From: Monarcha castaneiventris obscurior
Lineage: Eukaryota > Chordata > Aves > Passeriformes > Monarchidae
Length of the DNA stretch: 64,000 nucleotides
NCBI GenBank assembly: GCA_026261815.1
Contig: JAMPIT010000292.1
Location: 37,465-101,464 of the forward strand
Direction: 5' to 3'
Position 1 is the first letter of the stretch. Every line of letters starts with the position of its first letter. The position numbers were made by a program, and so were the translations under genes. The notes beneath the pieces are model-generated. The model searched no databases and was not told the origin of the DNA. It saw nothing but the letters and a program-made list of their open reading frames with translations. This document shows, piece by piece, positions 1 through 43,029 of this stretch.

Positions 1-291
1 ACCCCAAACTGAAGGTGACGACCCCAAGACGGATTTGGGAACCCCAAAATGGACGTCAGGACCCTGAGATGGACATGGACACCCCAAAATGGATTCAGGA
101 ACCCCAAAACAGATGTGAGAACCCCAAAATGGATGTGAAGACCCCAAAACAGATTTGGGGCCCCCGGGATGGACGTGGAGACCCCAAAACGAACTCAGGA
201 ACCCCAAAAGGAACTCAGGAACCCCAAAAGGAACTCAGGGACCCCGGGATGGATTTGGGGCCCGTGGGGAGGGGTCGGGGCGGCCGCTGAC
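1..291 (-). repeat. PPP2R1A intron 7 (partial) minisatellite
   Basis: An array of about 20-bp units of the form AACCCCAAAATGGATTCAGG covers roughly 1-265. No exon is seen. Confidence 0.85.
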
Positions 292-9081
<8,790 letters not shown>

Positions 9082-9087
9082 TTTATT
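9082..9087 (-). terminator. ETFB polyadenylation signal AATAAA
   Basis: TTTATT on plus is AATAAA on the ETFB sense strand, about 555 nt downstream of the stop. It places three extra copies of the last coding segment inside the 3' UTR. Confidence 0.75.
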
Positions 9088-9640
9088 GGGGGAGGGGAAA
9101 AGGCACTGGGGGGGCCTGGGCCCGACTGGAAGGCACTGGGAGGCACTGGGAGGGCACTGGGAGGGCTCTGGGACTGAACTGGGAGCACTGGGAGCCCTCA
9201 GATGCGGCCGCTCTGCCTCAGTTTCTTCACCAGGCACTGGGAGGGCACTGGGGCTGAACTGGGAGCCCTGGGAGGGCTCTGGGGCTGAACTGGGGCTGTA
9301 CTGGGAGGGCACTGGGACAAACTGGGAGCCCTGGGAGGGCACTGGGAGCCCTGGGAGGGCTCAGATGCGGCCGCTCTGCCTCAGTTTCTCCACCAGGCAC
9401 TGGGAGGGCACTGGGAGCACTGGGAGGGCTCTGGGGCTGAACTGGGGCTGAACTGGGGCTGAACTGGGAGCACTGGGAGCCCTGGGAGGGCTCAGATGCG
9501 GCCGCTCTGCCTCAGTTTCTCCACCAGGCTGGGAGGGCTCTGAACTGGGACAGACTGGGAGCACTGGGGCTGAACTGGGAGCACTGGGAGGGCTCTGGGA
9601 GGGCTCTGAACTGGGACAAACTGGTCCAAACTGGGAGGGC
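9088..9640 (-). repeat. ETFB 3' UTR repeat with three copies of the ETFB C-terminal coding segment
   Basis: A CACTGGGAGGGCTCTGGGGC array contains copies of the sequence encoding [11 protein letters not shown] plus stop at 9492-9528, 9361-9397 and 9198-9233. The 9198 copy has TTC in place of TCC. All follow the genuine stop at 9641-9643. Confidence 0.93.
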
Positions 9641-9814
9641 TCAGATGCGGCCGCTCTGCCTCAGTTTCTCCACCAGGCTCCCGACGTTTTCCACCTTCTC
9701 CCCCCCTGCCCGGGCCGGGGGCTCCCGGAGCTGCAGCAGCCGCAGGCGGGGGGAGCCCCCCGAGAGCCCCAAATCCGAGGCCGGGATCAGCTCCAGGGGC
9801 TTCTTCTTGGCTTT
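9641..9814 (-). CDS. ETFB: ETFB exon 6 with stop
   Basis: 57 codons from [16 protein letters not shown] to EKLRQSGRI, then TGA at 9641-9643. Acceptor is GTTCCCAG. The C-terminal 11 codons recur three times in the 3' UTR. Confidence 0.95.
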   Translation of the reverse strand, partial: KAKKKPLELIPASDLGLSGGSPRLRLLQLREPPARAGGEKVENVGSLVEKLRQSGRI

Positions 9815-12800
9815 CTGGGAACGGGGAGAGGGGAAATGGGGGGAAATTGGGGGGAAACTGGGGGGTGGGAAGCGTCCCGAGAGGGAGACGCACCCTAAAA
9901 TACCCCAAAAACAGCTCAAACTGCCTCAAAACCACCTCAAAATAGCCCAAAAATACCTCAAAGTACCCCAAACCCACCCCGAAATACCCCAAAAACGCTC
10001 CAGAATACCCCGAGAACACCTCAAAACCACTCTGAAATACCCAAAAATACCCCAAAACATCCCTAAACCCAAAACCAGCCCAGAATAACCCAAAACATCC
10101 CAAAACAATCCCAAAACTACCACAAACAACCCCAAAACCACAAAATACCCCTAAACAACCACAAAATACCCCAAAAACACCCCAAAATACCCCAAAACCA
10201 ATCCAAAATACCCCAAAACCACCCCAAAGCATCCCTAGACCCAAACCCACCTCAAAATAACCCAAAACCACCCAAAAATACCCTCAAACAACCCTAAAAC
10301 CACCCCAAAATAACCCAAAATACTCCAAAACCACCCCAAAACATCCCTAAACCCAAAACCACCCCAAAATCCCCCCAAAACCCCCAAAATCACACCCAGA
10401 CCCCCTTAAACCCCCCCAAATCTCTCCCAAACCCCCCAAAAAATCCCCCCAAAATCCCCCCAGAAACTGGGGTTGGGCGTAGGGGGAAACAGTCACCCCC
10501 TAGGGTGAGTTTTGGGGGGAAAAAATCGGGATTTTGGGGAGAAAAATTGGGATTTTGGGACCCCAAACCCCCTCCCTAGAGCTCAGGGACAACAGGTCTA
10601 CCCCGCTTTGTTCCTACGGGGGAATTTTTGGGGGCTTTTTTTGGGGAGAAATCCCGGGGATTTGGGGAGGGGGTCCCCAGAGGAATTTTTGGGGAGGGGG
10701 TCCCCAGGGAAATTATTGGGGAGGGGGTCCCCAGAGGAATTTGGGGAGGGGTCCCCACACCCTAAACCCCCTCCCCAACACTGAGGGACAACAGGTCTAC
10801 CCCGCCTTGTTCCTATGGGGGAATTTTTGGGGGGGGAAAATCCCTGGGTTTTCTTTTTGGGGAATATTCCGGGGATTTAGGGAGGGGGTCCCCAGGGGAA
10901 TTTGGGGAGGGGTCCCCACAAAAAATCCCCCTCCACAGAGCTCAGGGACAACAGGTCTCCCCCGCTTTGTTCCTATGGGGGAATTTTTGGGGGGATATCC
11001 CGGGGATTTGGGGAAGGGGTCCCCAGGGGGATTTGAGGCGGGGGTCCCCAGGGGAATTTGGGGAGGGGTCGCACCATGATGTTGGGCAGCGTGGCGTAGC
11101 GGGGCTCGTTGAGCCGCAGGTCGGCCGTGAGCACCGCGGGCAGCCGCAGCCGCAGCGTCTCCAGGCCTCCGTCCACCTCCCGCTCCACCCGCACGGCGCC
11201 GTCCTCCAGCTGCACCCGCGAGGCGAACGTGCCCTGGCGAGCGCCCGGCGTCAACTGGGAGCCTCCCAGTACGAACTGGGAGCCTCCCAGTAAGAGCAAT
11301 CCCCGCCAAAACCCCAAAAATTGAGGCGTTTTTAGGGGGGATATATCCCGTCATCCCGCGCGGCCGAGAGGGGGGATATATCCCATCAGCCACCGCGGTA
11401 ATGGGGTGAATATATCCCATCATCCCCCGCGATTTTTAAAGGGGGAATATATCCCATCATCCCTCGCGATTTTAACGGTGAATATATCCCATAATCCCCC
11501 ACCAGGGGAATATATCCCATCACCCCCCGCGATTTTAAAGGGGAATATATCCCATCATCCCCCGCGATTTTAAAGGGGGAATATATCCCATCATTCCCCA
11601 CCACCGCAATGCACCACGGGATATATCCCCCCCATTCCGCCCCCCTATGGGGGGATATATCCCATCGTGCCCCGCGCGCGCGGCCTACCTGAGGCCAGTC
11701 CAAAATGGCGGCCAGGAGCTGCCCCGTTTGGTTGCAATCGTCGTCGATGGCCTGAGGGGGGACGGAGGGGGGCTACAGGGGCTATAGGGGACCCCCAGGA
11801 GACCCCCAGGGGACCCCCAAAGCGTCCTGGGGGGGTTCCGGGGCCGCCTCCGTAGGGCCGCGTCCGTAGGGGCCTGTGGAGGGCCCACAGAGGCCTAGGC
11901 CGCTATAGGGGCTCTCTAGGGGCTCTCTAGGGGCTCTCTAGGGGCTATGGGGGGCTATGGGGGGTCCTCACCTGCTTGCCCAGCAGCACCAGCTGCGGCT
12001 GCAGCTTCCCCACGAGCCCGGCCAGCGCCGTGGCCACCTCCCGGGGCCCCAGGGCCACTCCCTCGGCCACCTCGGCCAGCACGGCCCGGTCAGCGCCCAC
12101 GGCCAGCGCCGTGCGCAGGGTCTCCTGGGGACAGGGGGGAAAAGCGGCCCAAAATGCCCCAAAATGCCTCAAAAACGCCCCGAAATACCCCGGAAATGCC
12201 CCAAAATACCCTGGAAATGCCCCAAAATACATCAAAATGCCCCAAAATAACCCACAATACCCCAAAAACGCCCTCAAATACCCCAGAAACGCCCCAAAAT
12301 ATCCCAGAAACACCCCAAAATACCCTAGAAACACCCCAAAATACATCAAAATGCCCCAAAACGCTCCAAAATACCTCAGAATAGCCCAAAACTGCCCCAA
12401 AATACCCCAAAAATGCCGCAAAATGCCTCAAAATACCCCAAAACTGCCCCAAAATACCCCAAAACCGCCCCAAAACCTGCCCCAAAATGCCCCAGAAATG
12501 CCCCAAAAACGCCCCCAAATCCCCCAAATTAACGCAGATCACTTCAAAATCCCCAAACCACCTCAAAACACCCCAAAACTGCCCCAAACCACCCCAAAAA
12601 GACCCAAAAACCACCTCGAAACCACCCCAAAGGTTTTGGGCCATTCTGGGCTGGTTTTGGGCCATTTTGGGGCCATTTTGTGCCATTCTTGTACCATTCT
12701 GTGCCATTCTGTGCCATTTTGTGCCGTTTTGTACCATTTTGTACCATTTTGTGCCATTTTGGTGCCATTCTGGTGCCATTTGGGTGCCATTTTGCGCCGT

Positions 12801-15708
12801 TTTTGGTGCCATTTTGTGCCCGTTTTGTACCATTTTGTGCCATTTTGTGCCATTTTTGGGCCATTTTGGTGCCATTTTGTGCCCGTTTTTGTACCATTTT
12901 GTGCCATTTTGTGCCATTTCGGGCCATTTTGGTGCCATTTTGTGCCCGTTTTTGTACCACTTTGTGCCATTTTGTGCCATTTTTGGGCCATTTTGGTGCC
13001 ATTTTGTGCCCGTTTTTGTACCATTTTGTGCCATTTTGTGCCATTTTTGTGCCGTTTTGGGGCCATTTTGGGGCCATTTTTGGGCCATTTTGGACCATTC
13101 TGTACCATTTTGTGCCATTTTGGGGCCGTTCCGGGGCATTTGGGGGCCATTTTTGTACCGTTTGGTGCCATTCTGTACCATTTCGTGCCATTTTGGGGCT
13201 GTTTTTGTGTCATTTTGGGTCCGTTTTTGTACCATTTTGGGCCATTTTGGGCCATTCTGGTGCCATTTTGGTGCCGTTTTCTGCCATTTTGGGGCCGTTC
13301 CGGGGCATTTTGGGGCCATTTTTGTACCATTTTGTGCCGTTTTTGTGCCATTTTTGTACCATTTCTGCCATTTTGGCCACTCCAGCCCATCCCCGGGTGC
13401 CCATCCCTCCCCGTGGCCACTGACCTGGCTCGCCCGGGTGCCCACCGTGGCCACCACGACCTCGGTGGCGGCTCCGGCCTCGCGCAGCCTCACGGCCTCC
13501 TCCAGGGCGATCTCGCAGAAGGGGTTCAGGGAGTGCTTCACCCCCTGCGTCTGCACCGCGGCCCCGCCCGGCGCCACCCGCACCTGGGGAAAAAAAACCC
13601 GGATTTGGGGCTGTTTGGGGCGGTTTGGGATTTTTTGGGATTTTTTTCGGATTTTTTAGGGTGGGTTTTGGGGGGGTATTTGGGATTTTTTGGGGTTTTT
13701 TGGGGATTTTTTGGAATTTTTGGGGGATTTTTTGGGGATTTTTTGGGGTTTTTTTTGGAATTTTTTGGGGATTTTTTGGGGATTTTTTTGAAATTTTTTT
13801 GAAATTTTTTTGGATTTTTTAAAATTTTTTTTGCAATTTTTTTGCAATTTTTTGGGGGGTTTTTTTGGGATTTTTTTGGGATTTTTTTGGGATTTTTTTG
13901 GAATTTTTTTTGGATTTTTTTTGGATTTTTTTGGGGATTTTTTGGAGTTTTTTTTTAATTTTTTAGGTGTTTTTAGGGTGGGTTTGGGGGAGGTATTTGG
14001 GATTTTTTGGGGTTTTTTGGGGGGGTTTTGGGGGCTCCTCCAGGGCGATCTCGCAGAAGGGGTTCTGCACCTGGGCACAGAAACCAAAATCTGGGGCTTT
14101 TGGGGCACTTTGGGGATTTTTGGGGTTTTTTGGGATTTTTTTTGGATTTTTTTCGGATTTTTTAGGGCCGGTTTTGGGACGGTTTTTGGGGTTTTTTGGC
14201 CTTTTTTTTGATTTTTTGGGGGATTTTTTTTTGATTTTTTAGGGATTTTTTTGGATTTTTTTCTGATTTGTTTGGGATTTTTTGGGATTTTTTTCGGAAT
14301 TTTTTTGGGACTTTTTGGGGGTTTTTTGGGATTTTTTCAGGAATTTTTTGGGGATTTTTTGGATTTTTTTTTTATTTTTTGAGGATTTTTTCGGATTTTT
14401 TTCGGATTTTTTTTTGATTTTTTGAGGATTTTTTTGGATTTTTTTTCGGATTTATTTTGGATTTTTTGGGGATTTTTTGGGGGATTTTTTTAGGGGTTTT
14501 TAGGGCAGGTTTGGGGGGGTATTTGGGATTTTTTGGGATTTTTTTGGGGTTTTTTGGAGGAGTACTTGGGGTATTTGGGGGTTGTTTTGGAGAGGGTTTC
14601 AGTTTTTTAGGGAGGTTTTGGGGATTTTGAGGTTTTTATGGAGGAGTTTTAAGAGGTTTTTGGGGTTTTTGGGGGGGATTTTGAGGGGTTTTGGGGGGTA
14701 TTTGGGGTTGCTTTGGGGGTTGGGGTTTTTTGGGGGGAGTTTGGGGAGTTGGGATTTTTCGGGGTTTTTTAGGGGGGTTTTGGGGATGTTTGGGGGGTAT
14801 TTGGTGGTTTTTGGGGGGATTTTGGGTTTTTTTGGAGGGGTATTTAGAGTATTTGGGATTTTTGGGGGATTTTGGGGGGTATTTGGGGTTTCCTTGGAGG
14901 GTTTTTGGGGGATTTTGGGGCTTCTTGGGGGGTTTGGGTTTTTTTGGGGCAGGGTTTGGGGGGTTTGGGGTTGGTTTGGGGGTTTTGGGGGGGTTTTAGG
15001 GTTTTATTTGGTGGCTTTTTGAGGTTTTTTTGTGCCTTTTTTGGGGGTTTTTGGTGGCTTTTTTAGGGGTTTTTTTGGTGCCTTTCCGGGGTTTTTCTTT
15101 TGGTGACTTTTAGGAGTTTTTTGTGCCTTTTTAGGGGTTTTTTGGTGCCTTTTTTTGGGGTTTTTCTGTGGCTTTTTGGGGGTTTTTGGTGCCTTTTTTT
15201 GGGGTTTTTCTGTGCCTTTTTGGGGGTTTTTTGGTGCCTTTTTTTGGGGTTTTTCTGTGCCTTTTTAGGGGTTTTTTTGGTGCCTTTTTTTGTGCCTTTT
15301 TGTGCCTTTTTGGGGGGTTTTTGTGCCTTTTTGGAGTCTCCCCTTCTCCCACCCCCCCCCAAAAAATCCCCGCAAAATTCAGAAAACGAAAGGAGGGGGA
15401 AAATTTTGGGGTTCCAAGAGCGGGGGGGGGGGGGTCCCTAAAAATTATTTTGGGTGGATCCCGACCATTTTTTGTGGCCCCTCCCCCTCCACCTATGACC
15501 TTGACCCCTCCCCCCCACCAAAAAAAAAAAACCGGAAAAATTCGGGGATTTCGGGGCTTTTTGGGGGCTCCCGAGGATTTTGGGGATTTTGGGGGAATTT
15601 TTTGAGGGGGGGTCTCCCCAAATTTTCCCCTCCCCCTCCCCCCCCCGGTACCTTGACAGCGAAATCGATCACGCGCTTCACCCCCACGAGCACGCGCAGC
15701 GCCGCCAT
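9641..15708 (-). CDS. ETFB: ETFB, electron transfer flavoprotein subunit beta
   Basis: Mitochondrial matrix protein. With ETFA it carries electrons from acyl-CoA and other dehydrogenases to ETF-ubiquinone oxidoreductase; the beta subunit binds AMP. Six exons (57, 159, 153, 63, 159, 174 nt, all phase 0) give 254 aa against 255 in mammals. Landmarks are [19 protein letters not shown], the [14 protein letters not shown] signature, [11 protein letters not shown], the [20 protein letters not shown] core, and YATLPNIM followed by KAKKK, the recognition loop and methylated-lysine region. The C-terminus [11 protein letters not shown] matches the family's ETF anchor. Several lysines are arginine, in keeping with the GC-rich setting. 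It is divergent from ATP4A across a 1.4-kb promoter interval. Part of exon 2 and the C-terminal segment are duplicated nearby. Confidence 0.97.
9815..11074 (-). repeat. ETFB intron 5 repeats
   Basis: Positions ~9895-10470 are CCCCAAAATACCCCAAAACC units. Positions ~10500-11070 hold three 150-205 bp units, each with GGGACAACAGGTCTACCCCG near 10586, 10787 and 10945, followed by GGGGAATTTTTGGGGAGGGG. No exon is seen. Confidence 0.85.
11075..11233 (-). CDS. ETFB: ETFB exon 5
   Basis: 53 codons from [12 protein letters not shown] to RYATLPNIM. Acceptor is CTCGCCAG and donor GTGCGA. Contains the most conserved ETFB block, [13 protein letters not shown]. Confidence 0.96.
11337..11670 (-). repeat. 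ETFB intron 4: ~40-bp TATATCCCATCATCC array
   Basis: Eight to nine units of about 35-45 bp with core GGGGAATATATCCCATCATC, separated by CCCGCGATTTTAAA. Unusually AT-containing for this window. Confidence 0.88.
11689..11751 (-). CDS. ETFB: ETFB exon 4
   Basis: 21 codons, [20 protein letters not shown] plus Q. Acceptor is CCCCTCAG and donor GTAGGC. The nucleotide-binding DDDCNQTGQ motif is intact. Confidence 0.95.
11972..12124 (-). CDS. ETFB: ETFB exon 3
   Basis: 51 codons, [20 protein letters not shown] through LVLLGKQ. Acceptor is GTCCCCAG and donor GTGAGG. The LVLLGKQ strand is conserved. Confidence 0.95.
12130..12640 (-). repeat. ETFB intron 2 part A: CCCCAAAATGCCCCAAAA array
   Basis: Degenerate CCCCAAAATGCC and CCCCAGAAACGCC units. 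No coding sequence is seen. Confidence 0.85.
12641..13378 (-). repeat. ETFB intron 2 part B: GTGCCATTTT array
   Basis: About 740 bp of TGTGCCATTTTGTACCATTT-like units, ~11 bp each. Nearly every unit holds GCCATTTTG, which contains the CCATNTT core of a YY1 site (sense strand CAAAATGGC). Confidence 0.9.
13425..13583 (-). CDS. ETFB: ETFB exon 2
   Basis: 53 codons from VRVAPGG to TRASQ, including [20 protein letters not shown]. Acceptor is TTCCCCAG and donor GTCAGT. A truncated copy with its own acceptor lies at 14035-14073 in intron 1. Confidence 0.95.
13590..15345 (-). repeat. ETFB intron 1: GGGGATTTTTT array with partial exon 2 copy
   Basis: GGGGATTTTTTGGGG units, then TTTTTGGTGCCTTTTTTTGGGG units after ~15030. 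Positions 14035-14070 copy the exon 2 start joined to the [10 protein letters not shown] part, with its acceptor at 14071-14073; the middle of the exon is missing. Confidence 0.9.
15652..15708 (-). CDS. ETFB: ETFB exon 1
   Basis: [19 protein letters not shown], 19 codons, phase 0, donor GTACCG. The ATG complement is at 15706-15708 and the length matches the family N-terminus. Confidence 0.95.
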
Positions 15709-15714
15709 GGCCAA

Positions 15715-15935
15715 GGCCACGCCCCCTCTGACGGAAGCCACGCCCCCGAGGGGAAAACCACGCCCCTTTAGCCACGCCCATCCCCCTATGAGGGAGCCAC
15801 GCCCACTTTTAGCCATTTAGGTGACGTAATTCTGTTCCGAGCCACGCCCCTTTGTGTAAGCAATGACGTAATGATGACGCCTAAACCACGCCCCCGATAA
15901 ACCACGCCTATTATTAATGAGGGGGGCGTGGTTTG
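15715..15935. promoter_or_regulatory. ETFB upstream CCACGCCC boxes and two CRE-like TGACGTAA sites
   Basis: Eight or nine CCACGCCC/GGGCGTGG boxes of SP/KLF type lie between the ETFB ATG and 15935. TGACGTAA occurs at 15822-15829 and 15864-15871, followed by a TGACGC half-site. No TATA box faces ETFB. Confidence 0.65.
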
Positions 15936-15940
15936 AGCGC

Positions 15941-15950
15941 GTCACGTGAC
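15941..15950. promoter_or_regulatory. Perfect CLEAR/E-box motif GTCACGTGAC
   Basis: The palindrome GTCACGTGAC is the 10-bp CLEAR consensus bound by TFEB/TFE3 and also suits USF. It lies 233 bp upstream of the ETFB ATG and 1.15 kb upstream of the ATP4A ATG. Confidence 0.6.
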
Positions 15951-15959
15951 AGGAGGCGG

Positions 15960-16545
15960 TGCCAGGGCGCCCCCGCGGGCGGAACTTTGGGGGGATTTTG
16001 GGGGTTTTTTTGGGGTCTTTGGAGGTTTGGGGTTTTTGGGGAGTTTTTTTGGGGGGTTTTTTGAAGGTTTGGGATTTTTGGGAGGTTTTCTGGGGGGATT
16101 TTGGGGTTTGTTGGGGTTTTGGGTGGTTTTTTGGAGGTTTGGGATTTTTGGGAGGTTTTTTAGGGGGGTTTTGGAGTTTTTGGGGATTTTTGGGGGTTTT
16201 GGGGGATGCTTGGGGCTTTTTTAGAGGTTTAGGGGTTTGGGGAATTTTTTGGGGGGGTTTTGGGGGGTTTTTTGGAGGGCTTGGGTTTTTTGGGGATTTT
16301 TTGGGGCTTTTTTGGCGGTTTTGGGGAGTTTTTTGGGGGCTTTGGTTTTTTTGGGTGGTTTTGGGGGGATTTTGGGGTTTCTTGGGGTTTTGGGGGGTTT
16401 TTTGAAGGTTTGGAATTTTTGGGAGGTTTTTTGGGGGGGTTTTGGGCGGGTTTTTGGGATTTTTTTGGGGTTTTGGAGGTTTAGGGGTTATTGGGGTTTT
16501 TTTGGAATTTTTGAGGGTTTTTTGGGGTTTTTTGTGTGTGAGAGG
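15960..16545. repeat. ETFB-ATP4A intergenic GGGGGTTTTTTGG array
   Basis: About 580 bp of GGGGGTTTTTTGGAGGTTTG units between the two promoters. No gene is seen. From 16546 to 16640 the sequence is C-rich spacer. Confidence 0.85.
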
Positions 16546-16648
16546 AAAATTCCTGAATCCAAACCCCCCCAAAAACCCCCAAAATTCTCCTTTTTTTTCC
16601 CCCTTCCCCCCTCCCCAAAAAAAATCCCCCCTCCCCCCTCCCCCCCCG

Positions 16649-16773
16649 TTATCACCCCGATAAGCGCCTCATTAATCGCTAATTAATCATTAACGAGCGC
16701 CAAAACAATGAAAAATAAAAAAGGGGGAGGGGGGACGCCCCTCCCCCACTTTGATAAGCCCCATCTTGATAAG
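16649..16773 (+). promoter_or_regulatory. ATP4A upstream GATA-site cluster
   Basis: TTATCA (reverse TGATAA) at 16649-16654 and GATAAG at 16659-16664, 16753-16758 and 16768-16773, 270-390 bp upstream of the TATA box. GATA-4/6 sites are an established feature of mammalian H+/K+-ATPase promoters in parietal cells. Homeodomain-type TTAATTA lies between them. Confidence 0.6.
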
Positions 16774-17041
16774 GGGGGGGGGAGGGGCGGCTTCAAGGAC
16801 GGCGCGAGGGCGGGGGGGGGAGGGGAGACCCCGATTTTTTTTGGGGGGGGGGGTCCCAAAATTCCCGGGGTTTGCCCCAAAAAATTTAAAAAAAAAAAAG
16901 TAAAATAAAATAAAATAAAAAGGGAGGGGAAGGGGCGTCCCCTCCCCCACCCTGGGGGTGTCTCCCCCTCCCCCACCCTGGGGGTGTCCCCTCCCCTCCC
17001 CCCCCCGGGCGGGGTCACCTTGGGGCGGTGCCCACGGGGGG

Positions 17042-17047
17042 TATAAA
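17042..17047 (+). promoter_or_regulatory. ATP4A TATA box
   Basis: TATAAA in GGGGTATAAAGGGG lies 45-50 bp upstream of the ATP4A ATG and predicts transcription start near 17072 with a leader of about 20 nt. Only TATA box recognised at a gene start here. Confidence 0.75.
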
Positions 17048-17091
17048 GGGGGGAGGGGAAGGGAGAGGGGGAGAGAGAGCGGGAGAGAGCG

Positions 17092-42370
<25,279 letters not shown>

Positions 42371-42982
42371 GAGAGCCCCCGGAACTCACCTGGAACTCAC
42401 CTGGGACCCCCCAAACTCACCTGGAACTCACCTGGAACTCACCTGGAACTCACCTGGGACCCCCCAGACTCACCTGGGACCCCCCAAACTCACCTGGAAC
42501 TCACCTGGGACCCCCAAACTCACCTGGAACTCACCTGGGACCCCCAAACTCACCTGAACTCACCTGGAACTCACCTGGAACTCACCTGGGACCCCCCAAA
42601 ACTCACCTGGGACCCCCCAGAACTCACCTGGAACTCACCTGGGACCCCCAAACTCACCTGGGACTCACCTGAACTCACCTGGGACCCCAAAACTCACCTG
42701 GGACCCCCCCAAACTCACCTGGAACTCACCTGGGATCCCCTAAACTCACCTGAATTTACCCGGAACTCACCTGGGACCCCCCAAAATTCAACTGGACTCA
42801 CCTAAGACCCCTTTAGGACTCACCTGAGACCCCCTGGACTCACCTGAATTCACCTGGGGTCCCCCAAACTCACCTGAGACCCCCCCAAACTCACCTGGAC
42901 TCACCTGAGCCCCCCCAGCCCCTCCCCCCCAGACACCCAAATCCCGCCCATCCCCCTCCCCAAACTCTCGTTTTATCCCCAA
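42371..42982 (+). repeat. ATP4A 3' UTR: CTCACCTGGAACTCACCTGG array
   Basis: ACTCACCTGGGACCCCCCAA units fill the 3' UTR to ~42910, then 70 bp of unique sequence precede the poly(A) signal. Confidence 0.88.
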
Positions 42983-42988
42983 AATAAA
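42983..42988 (+). terminator. ATP4A polyadenylation signal AATAAA
   Basis: AATAAA in CCCCAAAATAAAGACACAGG, about 615 nt after the stop, with downstream GT-rich sequence. The opposing TMEM147 signal starts 36 bp to the right. Confidence 0.8.
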
Positions 42989-43023
42989 GACACAGGTGAC
43001 TCCTCCAGGTGCGCCCAGGTGCG

Positions 43024-43029
43024 TTTATT
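43024..43029 (-). terminator. TMEM147 polyadenylation signal AATAAA
   Basis: TTTATT on plus (CGTTTATTGAGC) is AATAAA for the minus-strand gene. It gives a ~1.4-kb 3' UTR that is repeat throughout. No earlier minus-strand AATAAA was noticed after the TMEM147 stop. Confidence 0.65.

Noticed and set aside
12641..13378. A second gene on the opposite strand of ETFB intron 2
   Set aside because: The Phe/Cys/Pro- or Lys/Met/Asn-rich peptides are products of the GTGCCATTTT unit.
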